Source: CAVLCC01 sp963624975
GTDB lineage: Bacteria > Actinomycetota > Coriobacteriia > Coriobacteriales > CADBOM01
Direction of reading: 5' to 3'
NCBI GenBank assembly: GCA_963624975.1
Contig: CAVFRF010000004.1
Span: 1 to 6,698, forward strand
DNA length: 6,698 nucleotides
Part shown: positions 1 through 6,290 of the stretch, in pieces
Position numbering within the stretch: the first letter of the stretch is position 1
How the letters are laid out: the number at the start of each line of letters is the position of its first letter
The notes under the pieces: generated by a model
What the model was told of the DNA's origin: nothing
The model's database searches: none
What the model saw: only the letters and a program-made list of their open reading frames with translations
Translations under genes and position numbers: made by a program

Positions 1-1
1 G

Positions 2-286
2 GTGAGGGCTTCCAACCATCATGCACCGGCGCGCGCCGTGGTGTGCGGCAGGTCGATGACCGTCGAGGACGCGCGCATGTTCGACTTGAGGCCCGAGGGC
101 GTCGAGCTTGAAGCCGGCAAGGTGGTGCGTCATTGCAAGAAGCTGCTGCTTGGGTGCGACGGCGCGTACTGCATGGAGCTGCTGAGGGTAAAGCCCGACG
201 GCAAGAAGGAGATGGCCGCCGCCGACTTCTGCGCCGGCGTGCACGAGATGCTCAAGAACGGCACCGCGACGTGGGAGGCCCTGTGA
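2..286 (+). CDS. fmt: Methionyl-tRNA formyltransferase, C-terminal fragment (5' end outside window)
   Basis: This is the last 94 residues of a protein whose start lies before the window. Fmt formylates the methionine on initiator tRNA in the cytoplasm, using 10-formyl-THF, before translation starts. Only the C-terminal OB-fold-like domain, which contacts the tRNA in this family, is visible. The supporting patterns are PARAVVCGRSMTVEDAR near the beginning, LLLGCDGAYCMELLRVKPDGKK in pieces through the middle, and KKEMAAADFCAGVH near the end. A 'GKKxM...dF..G' ending is typical of Fmt. The catalytic formyltransferase domain cannot be checked. The stop codon (284-286) overlaps the next start in a TGATG arrangement. 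fmt followed by rsmB is a widespread bacterial gene order, which supports both calls. Confidence 0.85.
   Translation: MRASNHHAPARAVVCGRSMTVEDARMFDLRPEGVELEAGKVVRHCKKLLLGCDGAYCMELLRVKPDGKKEMAAADFCAGVHEMLKNGTATWEAL
273..278 (+). promoter_or_regulatory. Shine-Dalgarno site for rsmB
   Basis: GGGAGG lies inside the end of fmt and ends 7 bases before the ATG at 286. This spacing fixes the rsmB start at 286, although the same frame is open further upstream. It fits translational coupling with fmt. Confidence 0.7.
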
Positions 287-1764
287 TGGCGGCGGCGCGC
301 GGAGGCGGCTCCGCGAGGCGTGATGGAGGCGGTGCCAAGCGCGCTGGCGGCGCGGGCCGCGGCGCTGGCGATGCGAAGCGCGTGCCCGTCAAGCTCTCGC
401 CTTCTAGACGGATGGCGGTCGACACGCTTCGGCTGGTGCGAGAGCGCGGCGCCTACGTGCAGAACGTCGCTCTCAAAGTAGTGCACTCAACTGACGAATC
501 GCATGCCGACAAGGCGTTCGCCGAACTGCTGGCCACCGGCGTTGTCTCTACACAGGGCACGCTGGACGAGGCCATCAACCGCAGTCTCTCCTCTGTAAAC
601 GACATAAGGCCCAACGTGCGCGACGCGCTGCGCGTGAGCGCCTACGAGCTGCTGTTTCTGCACAAGCCGGCGCACGTGGTGGTGGACCAAGGCGTCGAGC
701 TGGTGCGCTACGTTGAGCGGAAGGCCGCCAACCTGGCCAACGCCGTGCTGCGCAAGATGCTGCGCGATGCCGAGGCGTTTCCGTGGGGCGACCCCGCGAA
801 AGACGATGGGGCGCTGGCGCGTTCGTTCGGCTTTCCCGTATGGCTGGCCAGGCTGCTCGTCGAGCGCTACGGGCGCGAGGGCGCTGCCGGGTTCATGGCG
901 GCTTGCAACGAGCCGGCTCCGGTGTTTCTGGCCGTCAACTCCATCAAGGCCACGCCGCGAGAGGTGTTCGACGAGCTTGCGCGCTGCGGTGCCAAGCCGT
1001 CGTTCGTGGGGCCGGAGGATCGCGGATGCATCCTTGCGAGCAACGGCCGTGCGGCGGTGTCGAGCGCGGTGCTGCGCGACAGCCGGGCGATAGTGACCGA
1101 CGCATCGGCGCAGCTCGCCGCGCTGGTGGCCACGCCCGCAAAGGGCAAGCGCTTTCTGGAAGTGGGAAGCGGACGCGGCACCAAGACGGTGCTGCTGCAG
1201 AGCAACGCGCTCAAGTACAACGGCGAGCAGTCGCAGATGTGCTGCGTGGACATGCACGCCTTCAAGAACGGCGTGCTTGGCAAGCGCGTCGAGGCTGCGG
1301 GTCTGCGCGGCGTGAAGATCTTCGAGGGCGACGCGACGAGGCTCGATGCGATCGAGGGGCTTGCGGGCGAGCGCGGCGCTGCTGCCGCAGGTACGCCCGG
1401 GCTCTTCGGCAAGGCGCTCATCGACGCCCCCTGCTCGGGGCTGGGCACGCTGCGGCGGCATCCCGAGATTCGCTGGAGCGTTACCCCCGGCAAGATCGCT
1501 GAGCTTGCCGAGGTGGGACTCGGGATGCTCAAGTCGGCCGCGCCACTCATCGAGCCGGGCGGCACCATCGTGTTCTCCACCTGCACCATCACACGCGAGG
1601 AAGACGAGAGCACGGTCGAGGCGTTTCTGTCAAGCGAAGAGGGATCGGGCTTCGAGCTCAAGCCGATGGGAGGGCGCGACTTCGTGCTCAACAGGCTGGA
1701 GGCCGGCGGCCCCGACGTGCATTTCGTGGCCCAGCTGGTAAAGAAAGCTGCAGACGAGGGGTAG
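286..1764 (+). CDS. rsmB: 16S rRNA (cytosine(967)-C5)-methyltransferase RsmB
   Basis: The product (492 aa) transfers a methyl group from SAM to a cytosine of 16S rRNA. The order is: a basic Gly/Ala/Arg-rich tail (about residues 1-37), a NusB-like RNA-binding domain (about 38-175), then a Rossmann-type methyltransferase domain (about 190-490). Both cysteines of the RNA m5C methyltransferase family are present. One is in DAPCSG (motif IV, C383). The other is in STCTI (motif VI, C433), the position of the catalytic nucleophile in family members. The SAM-binding motif I is unusual: EVGSGRGTKT (292-301) instead of the common D-x-CAAPGGKT. The start at 286 is chosen for its good ribosome site and one-base overlap with fmt. 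The frame is open back to 133, but that part lies inside fmt. RsmF or other NOL1/NOP2/Sun paralogues are less likely because of the NusB-like domain and the fmt neighbour. Confidence 0.9.
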   Translation: MAAARGGGSARRDGGGAKRAGGAGRGAGDAKRVPVKLSPSRRMAVDTLRLVRERGAYVQNVALKVVHSTDESHADKAFAELLATGVVSTQGTLDEAINRSLSSVNDIRPNVRDALRVSAYELLFLHKPAHVVVDQGVELVRYVERKAANLANAVLRKMLRDAEAFPWGDPAKDDGALARSFGFPVWLARLLVERYGREGAAGFMAACNEPAPVFLAVNSIKATPREVFDELARCGAKPSFVGPEDRGCILASNGRAAVSSAVLRDSRAIVTDASAQLAALVATPAKGKRFLEVGSGRGTKTVLLQSNALKYNGEQSQMCCVDMHAFKNGVLGKRVEAAGLRGVKIFEGDATRLDAIEGLAGERGAAAAGTPGLFGKALIDAPCSGLGTLRRHPEIRWSVTPGKIAELAEVGLGMLKSAAPLIEPGGTIVFSTCTITREEDESTVEAFLSSEEGSGFELKPMGGRDFVLNRLEAGGPDVHFVAQLVKKAADEG

Positions 1765-1871
1765 TTTCGTGGCTGTGGCAGCAGGGAATCACCGACGCCG
1801 AACTGCAGGGGAATGCGGAAGGCTGCCGGTTCGACGCCGTCCGCGCTGATGCGCCGGAACCTTGGCTAGGG

Positions 1872-1877
1872 AAGGGG
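1872..1877 (+). promoter_or_regulatory. Shine-Dalgarno site deciding the CWB2 gene start
   Basis: AAGGGG sits 8 bases before the ATG at 1886. An in-frame TTG at 1862 would give a longer protein but lies upstream of this site. A second ATG at 1892 is also possible. The ATG at 1886 gives a normal signal peptide and is preferred. Confidence 0.6.
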
Positions 1878-1885
1878 AATTGGCA

Positions 1886-4357
1886 ATGGAGATGAATACT
1901 CGTGGGAGCTTTGCGGCCGTGACCGCATGGCGGATGCGGACTGCGAGGGCGCTGGTTGCAGCGGCGCTAGCTGTGGCTTTCACGGTGGTAGCGGCTACAA
2001 CACTGCCGGCAGCGGCTCTCGCCGACGACGCGGCCGAGACGCAGGGCGCGGTTTCGCCCATCACAGGTCTCGAAGACGTAGGCGCCCAGTGGAAGAACTT
2101 TCGCAACAGCGACTCCAACATGGCCATCACCAGCATCGACCTTCCAACAACGTCGAACGATGCCAACGTGAAGTGGGCGACGCGTCTGGGCGACTGGGAC
2201 ATGTACAACCAGCCCAACGTTCCCATCATCGTGGACGATTGCCTGATCAGCTGCAGTCGCACCACTCTCTACAAGATGGACCTGCAAACAGGCAAGAGGG
2301 TGGCCACCGGCACCATGAGCGATTCCACCAACTGGGGCTATACGCCGATGGCCTATGCGGAGGGCATGATCTTTGTGCCCATCAAGTCGGGCGTGCAGGC
2401 GTTCGATGCCAAGACGCTGGAGTCGCTGTGGGTCTACCACTCGGGTTCGGGCAACCAGGCCACCAGCCCGATAGCGTACAGCGACGGGTGCATCTACATG
2501 GGCTGGTGGAAGTCGGAGACGGGCACTGCCGAGTTCGCGTGCATCGACATTCGCGATGCCGATGTTTCGGCCACCGATGAAACTCCCAGGGTCAAGTGGA
2601 GCAAGAGCGTGGCTGGCGGCTTCTACTGGGCCGGCGCCGTGGTGGTTGGCGACAACGTGATCGTGGGCAGCGACAACGGCACGAACGACAACTCGGGAAC
2701 GGCCCACGTGTACTCGTTCGACAAGGATACGGGCGATGTGGTGAGCGAAATCGCGCTGCCCGACATGGGAGACGTGCGCTCGAGCATGGCCTACGACGAG
2801 GGCAGCGGCTGCGTGTTCTTCACCACCCGCAGCGCCTACGCCTGCAAGCTCGACGTGGATGCGTCGACCGGAAAGCTCTCCAACCTCAAGAGCGCCGATC
2901 TGGCTGGCAACACCACGGCCTCGCTCGAATCCACCAGCACCCCGGTGGTGTATGACGGCAGGGTGTTCGTGGGGGTGAACGGCAAGGTCGCGGGCGCTGC
3001 GTCGAGCGATGGCGGCGGCTTCGTGATGCTGGATGCCAGCACGCTCGAGGTGCTGGACACGGTCTCGCTTCCGGGGCCGTGCAAGTCGTCGGCGCTGCTG
3101 TCCACCGCGCACGAGAGCGAGGGATGGCTGTATCTCTACGTGACCTGCAACAAGAACCCCGGCGGAATCCAGATGATCAAGGTGCCGGTCTCGGGAAGCG
3201 CGTCGCAGGAGATGCAGGCCTCGACGATCTACGATGCCGAAGGCTACGAGCAGTACTGCATTTGCAGCCTCATCTGCGCCGATGACGGCACGCTCTACTA
3301 CAAGAACGACTCGGGCAACCTGCTGGCCATAGGCGAGCCGCAGCCTGCGAAGGCCATCGAATGGGAGCGCCTCTCCGGCGAGGACAGGTACGAGACCGCG
3401 GCGAAGATCGTGTCGAAGGGCTTCGAGTCTACCGGCGGCACCGTGATCGTGACCACGGGGCAGAGCTTCCCCGATGCCCTCTGCGCGTCCGGACTGGCGG
3501 GCGCACTTGACGAAGACGGATCGGGCGTGCCGGTGGTGCTCACCAGCACGGACGAACTGAGCGGCGGGGCAGCCATTCAGCTCGCGAGGCTCAAGCCTTC
3601 CACGGTTATCGTCATCGGCGGAGAGTCGGCCGTGTCGTCCGATGCCGAGTCGCAGATCGAGAGGCTCTTGAACATCGAGGTCGAGCGCATCCCTGGCAGC
3701 GACCGCTACGACACGTGCAACAATGTCTACAAGTACGGCAGTGAGCATGGGCACTGGTCGAGCACGGCCATCATCGCCACTGGCAAGAACTTCCCCGACT
3801 CGCTTTCGGTAAGTCCGTACGCGTATGCTTCGAAGTCGCCGATCCTGCTGGCTGGCGGCTATTCCAACGACCTTTCGACCGACACCTCCGCAATCGTGAA
3901 GGGCAGCACCAGCGCGTCGAGCGCGAACTTCGACAGGGTGCTGATCGTGGGCGGTACAGCGGTGGTGTCCAGGAACGTCGAGGCCATGTCGCAGATCGGC
4001 GCCGGCAAGATGGTGCAGCGCCTGAGCGGCGAAACCCGCGACGACACCAGCATCCAGATCGCCAGGTGGGCAACTGGCTGGATGGACTCCGCTGCGTTCC
4101 AGCCTTCCGAGCTCTTGAACTACGACAACATGGCGATCGCCACCTCGGCCAACTATCCCGACGCGCTGGCGGGCGCGGCCTTCTGCGGCAAGAACAAGTC
4201 GGTGGTGGCGCTCGTGAGCAACAGCACCGACGGCGCCGCGAAGCTGGCTTCGGGCGTGATGACTCTCAACAAGGCCAGCATCTCCAACGTGTGCGTGCTG
4301 GGCGGCACGAGCGCGATAGGCGAGGACGTGCTGTCGTCGCTGAAGTCGCAGCTGTAG
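1886..4357 (+). CDS. Secreted PQQ-type beta-propeller protein with three C-terminal CWB2 cell-wall-binding repeats
   Basis: The product has 823 residues. Residues 1-46 form a Sec signal peptide: a basic start with several Arg (to R21), a hydrophobic stretch rich in A, V and L, and likely cleavage after PAAALA, before DDAAE. About residues 50-485 have the character of a PQQ-like (WD/quinoprotein-type) beta-propeller, with repeated units such as TLYKMDLQTGKR, GVQAFDAKTLESLWVY, HVYSFDKDTGDV and FVMLDASTLEVLD. Three CWB2 repeats follow, starting near 494 (ERLSGEDRYETA), 601 (RIPGSDRYDT) and 712 (RLSGETRDDTS). Each carries a 'FPDaL/YPDAL' turn and an 'VLIVGGTAVVS/VCVLGGTSAIG' strand. In studied Firmicutes, three CWB2 copies attach proteins non-covalently to an anionic wall polymer. 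The protein is therefore probably exported and held at the cell surface. The ligand of the propeller and any enzymatic activity are unknown, and no sortase motif is seen. It stands alone on the plus strand, 121 bp after rsmB. Confidence 0.85.
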   Translation: MEMNTRGSFAAVTAWRMRTARALVAAALAVAFTVVAATTLPAAALADDAAETQGAVSPITGLEDVGAQWKNFRNSDSNMAITSIDLPTTSNDANVKWATRLGDWDMYNQPNVPIIVDDCLISCSRTTLYKMDLQTGKRVATGTMSDSTNWGYTPMAYAEGMIFVPIKSGVQAFDAKTLESLWVYHSGSGNQATSPIAYSDGCIYMGWWKSETGTAEFACIDIRDADVSATDETPRVKWSKSVAGGFYWAGAVVVGDNVIVGSDNGTNDNSGTAHVYSFDKDTGDVVSEIALPDMGDVRSSMAYDEGSGCVFFTTRSAYACKLDVDASTGKLSNLKSADLAGNTTASLESTSTPVVYDGRVFVGVNGKVAGAASSDGGGFVMLDASTLEVLDTVSLPGPCKSSALLSTAHESEGWLYLYVTCNKNPGGIQMIKVPVSGSASQEMQASTIYDAEGYEQYCICSLICADDGTLYYKNDSGNLLAIGEPQPAKAIEWERLSGEDRYETAAKIVSKGFESTGGTVIVTTGQSFPDALCASGLAGALDEDGSGVPVVLTSTDELSGGAAIQLARLKPSTVIVIGGESAVSSDAESQIERLLNIEVERIPGSDRYDTCNNVYKYGSEHGHWSSTAIIATGKNFPDSLSVSPYAYASKSPILLAGGYSNDLSTDTSAIVKGSTSASSANFDRVLIVGGTAVVSRNVEAMSQIGAGKMVQRLSGETRDDTSIQIARWATGWMDSAAFQPSELLNYDNMAIATSANYPDALAGAAFCGKNKSVVALVSNSTDGAAKLASGVMTLNKASISNVCVLGGTSAIGEDVLSSLKSQL

Positions 4358-4376
4358 CCCGAGCAGCCTCCGGAGT

Positions 4377-4469
4377 GCTTCGGCGCGGATCGGTTGCAAG
4401 GACCTGTCCATTGGGGTGTGTACCCTACCGCGTTTAGGAGCGCCCTCGAGGCGCTTCGGCGCGGATCGG
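4377..4469 (+). repeat. 17-bp direct repeat pair downstream of the CWB2 gene
   Basis: GCTTCGGCGCGGATCGG occurs at 4377-4393 and again at 4453-4469. The inner nonamer GCTTCGGCG recurs on the same strand at 4735, 4837, 4870 and 6545, inside or beside the larger composite elements. The pair therefore looks like an outlying, decayed part of the same repeat family. The sequence between the copies holds no gene that I can support. Confidence 0.6.
4439..4455 (+). terminator. GC-rich hairpin, weak terminator candidate after the CWB2 gene
   Basis: AGCGCC, loop CTCGA, then GGCGCT forms a perfect 6-bp stem about 80 bases after the stop codon. An overlapping alternative is GCGC-TTCG-GCGC (4451-4462), with a stable tetraloop. 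No T-run follows either stem, so intrinsic termination is doubtful. It may only be part of the repeat tract. Confidence 0.25.
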
Positions 4470-4536
4470 ACGCTCAAGGATGGCGCGGATTTGAGGTTCT
4501 GCCTTCGCATGCACGCCGGAAGGGCAAATCGTGTCA

Positions 4537-4568
4537 CGAAATTGAGGTTTCGCCTTCGCATGCACGCC
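4537..4568 (+). repeat. Left arm of an inverted repeat pair
   Basis: This 32-base unit matches the reverse complement of 4875-4906 at 27 of 32 positions. It starts CGAAATTGAG and ends GCACGCC. A related unit, starting TTTGAGGTTCTGCC, lies just upstream at about 4489-4518 in the same orientation. Confidence 0.75.
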
Positions 4569-4598
4569 CCCTCTGGTCAAGAGGGAGCTGCCAGCCCC

Positions 4599-4725
4599 CG
4601 AAACTGCCCTCCGCGGCCCCCATATGCAGCCAGTTCGGCGACATTTGTCCATTATCTCGCCTGTCAAGACGGGTGCGGGAGAGAGGCCCTCGTGCTCGAA
4701 CAGGCAGAACCTCATTTTCGCGGCA
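4599..4725. other. Near-invariant core of the composite repeat, possible structured element
   Basis: Between the two element copies this 127-base stretch differs at only two positions (4662 and 4679, both transitions). The 158 aligned bases around it hold 14 differences. It contains a hairpin, CCTGT-CAAG-ACGGG, at 4661-4674. In the other copy the stem is CCCGT/ACGGG, so the change at 4662 swaps a G-U pair for a G-C pair and keeps the fold. A short GACA-TT-TGTC palindrome sits just before it. A small RNA, a protein-binding site or recent gene conversion could each explain the conservation. I see no convincing promoter or T-run terminator that would define an RNA gene. Confidence 0.4.
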
Positions 4726-4858
4726 TGAAAACGGGCTTCGGCGTGCGAGCGAAGGCAAAAGTGCAAATCTGCGGCAGGGAGGAACGGGCACCTGCCTAGG
4801 GAAGGCCACCTGCCTGGCCGCGCAGCATGCGAGGGCGCTTCGGCGATGCAAGGGTACG

Positions 4859-4915
4859 CATGAAAGCGGGCTTCGGCGTGCGAGCGGAGGCAAAAACTCA
4901 ATTTCGCGGCAGGGA
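4859..4915 (-). repeat. Extra inverted unit of the repeat family, beyond the left element
   Basis: This unit closely resembles 4724-4780. Both read CATGAAA, then CGGGCTTCGGCGTGCGAGCG, then a GGCAAAA run, and end GCGGCAGGGA. It carries the right arm (4875-4906) that pairs with 4537-4568. Between the two units (about 4781-4858) lie a copy of the 18-bp motif and a small hairpin, GGCCA-CCTGCC-TGGCC (4804-4819). Confidence 0.7.
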
Positions 4916-5093
4916 AGTGCCAGACGCAACCCACCTAGCCTCCCGTACGCCAAAGGATGTTGCCTTCACCAGCCTAATCGAACATCTTGCACTCCAAACA
5001 GGTGGACGCATCTCGGCTGAAGCCACGGCATGGAGACCGCGCTGCTGCTCCGACAGCTTTACGGGCAATGCGCAAGCAGTGCACGTCACAGCA
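4916..5093. other. Non-coding stretch downstream of the nuclease-like gene
   Basis: No gene, RNA or clear terminator is supported here. Open frames on the plus strand run through it into the antisense of the nuclease-like gene and show no recognisable protein pattern. With the repeat tract before it (4358-4915), this makes about 740 bases without a supported protein-coding gene. Confidence 0.5.
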
Positions 5094-6086
5094 TTATCTG
5101 ATGGCAAGGATGCTCTGGACTCCGCCGCGCACGACGCCTTGAGGATTGAGCAACATTCGGCGAAGGTAAGCCCTTTTACGCGAGAATGCCCTGTAATCGT
5201 CGATTCTCAAACGTTTGCCCATGGCCTTCGCAATCGAGATGGCAGCAGCATGCATCGCATCGCATCTCATAACCTGGGATGCGTCGAGCGTAATTACATC
5301 GTATCCGGCTAGAGTCAGGACATTGACGCGTGCAACATCCCGCTTAACCGCAACAGCTCCTTCGTGAAACGCACGCCCATCGTATTCGATGCAGAGACCG
5401 GAGTTCCGAAACAGTATGTCCGGCTCGAGCTCCTTGATGCTGGGATGCTGAACTTCAACTTTCGAGTTGAGCTCCAAATCTGAAAACGAGTAGCCCCCAA
5501 GCGAATATGGCAACGACAGGAGCAGTGCCAAAGCCGTTTCCATCGGAGACCTGGAGGGACCTTTGACAAATCGCGATGCTCTCTTGAATGTCCTGATGCC
5601 ATGCATGCCTTCGAACCTGTTTGCCGCGTTGGCCAGGCGTTCCATGTTTGTGAGGGGCTCGCGATTCACAAGTCCGCCGGACAAGCTGGAGGGAGAATAG
5701 TATCCGCAGAATTCGTGCATCAATCCGGCGATTTCGACCGGATGGAAGCTCTTTGCAATCTGCAGAAGGCACATCTCGGGGGATACAATTCCCAACTCTC
5801 CATCTATCGTGTAGAGCGATTTTCTAGGAAGTGGCACGCAGACTTCGTGATGGTAGACCATCGGAGGATTGGCATGCATCGATCTGTGCGAAGTCAGGAT
5901 GTGAACGGGGCGCGAGATGGCACTGCTTGCCAGAAGAGTGCCGAGTGCTTGCGGAAATCGATCTTTGGACGTGAAGGTGGATGCCTGCACGACACATGTC
6001 GAGGTGGGGCGCGGGATGGGAATTCCCTTGTTTCCCACGAGCCTCCAATATTCCAGCGCAGTGATATGTGAAAGGATGATGTTCAT
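5094..6086 (-). CDS. AbiEi-like / DUF559-like (PD-(D/E)XK) nuclease-domain protein
   Basis: The product has 330 residues. It begins ILSHITALEYWR. The region around 60-130 (PVHILTSHRSMH, then VPLPRKS, then IVSPEMCLLQIAK and HEFCGYY) resembles the body of AbiEi-type antitoxin regulators, in which a 'sPe..lLqlA' stretch is typical. Residues about 180-275 match the DUF559/Vsr branch of PD-(D/E)XK nucleases: E183, EPD (D223), IEYDG (E234, D236, G237), H241, RD (249-250), then GYDVITLD. All the usual acidic positions and the His are kept, so it could cut or nick DNA; substrate unknown. The ATG at 6086 is chosen; a TTG at 6092 is possible, and neither has a clear ribosome site. The gene is about 50% GC in two samples, well below its neighbours. 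It has no partner gene and lies between two direct copies of a composite repeat. Whether it is a regulator, a defence protein or a selfish endonuclease cannot be told. Confidence 0.75.
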   Translation of the reverse strand: MNIILSHITALEYWRLVGNKGIPIPRPTSTCVVQASTFTSKDRFPQALGTLLASSAISRPVHILTSHRSMHANPPMVYHHEVCVPLPRKSLYTIDGELGIVSPEMCLLQIAKSFHPVEIAGLMHEFCGYYSPSSLSGGLVNREPLTNMERLANAANRFEGMHGIRTFKRASRFVKGPSRSPMETALALLLSLPYSLGGYSFSDLELNSKVEVQHPSIKELEPDILFRNSGLCIEYDGRAFHEGAVAVKRDVARVNVLTLAGYDVITLDASQVMRCDAMHAAAISIAKAMGKRLRIDDYRAFSRKRAYLRRMLLNPQGVVRGGVQSILAIR

Positions 6087-6107
6087 GGGCAAGATGATAG
6101 CCCGCGA

Positions 6108-6116
6108 ATCTTACCA
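6108..6116 (-). promoter_or_regulatory. Possible extended -10 for the nuclease-like gene
   Basis: The minus strand reads TGGTAAGAT here, which fits an extended -10 (TGN followed by TAAGAT). It would start transcription roughly 15 bases before the ATG. No good -35 is seen. The site lies inside the first 11-bp repeat, so a protein bound there would cover it. Confidence 0.3.
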
Positions 6117-6164
6117 GATTCTTACCGAATTCTTACCAGATCCTTAACAGATTCTTACCCTTTT
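6110..6164 (-). promoter_or_regulatory. Five phased 11-bp direct repeats, likely operator array
   Basis: Five units follow without a gap on the plus strand: CTTACCAGATT, CTTACCGAATT, CTTACCAGATC, CTTAACAGATT, CTTACCCTTTT. The CTTACC part is nearly constant and recurs every 11 bases, about one helix turn, so all copies face the same side of the DNA. OmpR/PhoB-type regulators and some others bind direct repeats with this period. The array ends 23 bases before the ATG of the nuclease-like gene, where a promoter should be. This suggests control of that gene, perhaps by its own product. The identity of the binder is inference. Confidence 0.75.
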
Positions 6165-6270
6165 GAAATGCTTGGAGTGCTTTCAGGCATATGCGCGATA
6201 GGTGCTTGGAGCGAGTGGGCAGCGCAACATTGTCTTCGGGCGCGGGGACGCCGACGATTCCCCTGATTGC

Positions 6271-6290
6271 GAGGCTAGGTGAGGCTAGGA
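6271..6290 (+). repeat. 10-bp tandem duplication at the left edge of the right element
   Basis: GAGGCTAGGT is followed directly by GAGGCTAGGA. The second copy runs into the point (6287) where similarity to the left element begins. The rest of 6165-6286 holds no supported gene. It has two copies of GCTTGGAG (6170 and 6203 regions). Confidence 0.55.

Larger units (their letters stand above)
4477..4800. repeat. Composite repeat element, left copy
   Basis: This element pairs with 6287-6610 at a constant offset of 1810 bases. Over 4491-4775 I count 16 mismatches (13 transitions, 3 transversions) and no gaps, about 94% identity. A one-base difference appears just after. Inside are two plus-oriented units of about 30 nt at the left (about 4489-4518 and 4537-4568), a core (4599-4725), and at least two inverted units at the right (about 4692-4724 and 4735-4775). 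The 13-mer TGAGGTTCTGCCT at 4492-4504 has its exact reverse complement at 4702-4714. Long open frames cross the element on both strands, but the substitution pattern argues against a protein. No transposase or tRNA is visible. It could be a MITE-like or BIME-like dispersed repeat; that reading is inference. Confidence 0.85.

Noticed and set aside
487..1461. Minus-strand open frame of 324 codons antisense to rsmB
   Set aside because: It is a shadow of the strongly supported rsmB frame, with no recognisable protein pattern.
1799..1840. tRNA-like GGTTCGAC motif and a CGAAC/GTTCG stem between rsmB and the CWB2 gene
   Set aside because: The T-arm stem does not pair and no cloverleaf can be drawn. 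The stem has a 25-base loop and no T-run, so it is neither a tRNA nor a convincing terminator.
1967..4561. Minus-strand open frame of 864 codons antisense to the CWB2 gene
   Set aside because: It lies opposite a gene with a clear signal peptide and recognisable domains. Its translation is rich in H, R, G and A with no domain pattern. Such frames are common opposite high-GC genes.
4650..4670. Perfect TTGACA -35-like hexamer on the minus strand in the element core
   Set aside because: No suitable -10 lies 16-19 bases downstream, and the hexamer changes to TTGACG in the right copy.
4827..5312. Plus-strand frame of 161 codons crossing from the repeat into the nuclease-like gene
   Set aside because: It starts in the repeat unit and ends antisense to a better-supported gene. 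No family pattern and no ribosome site were seen.
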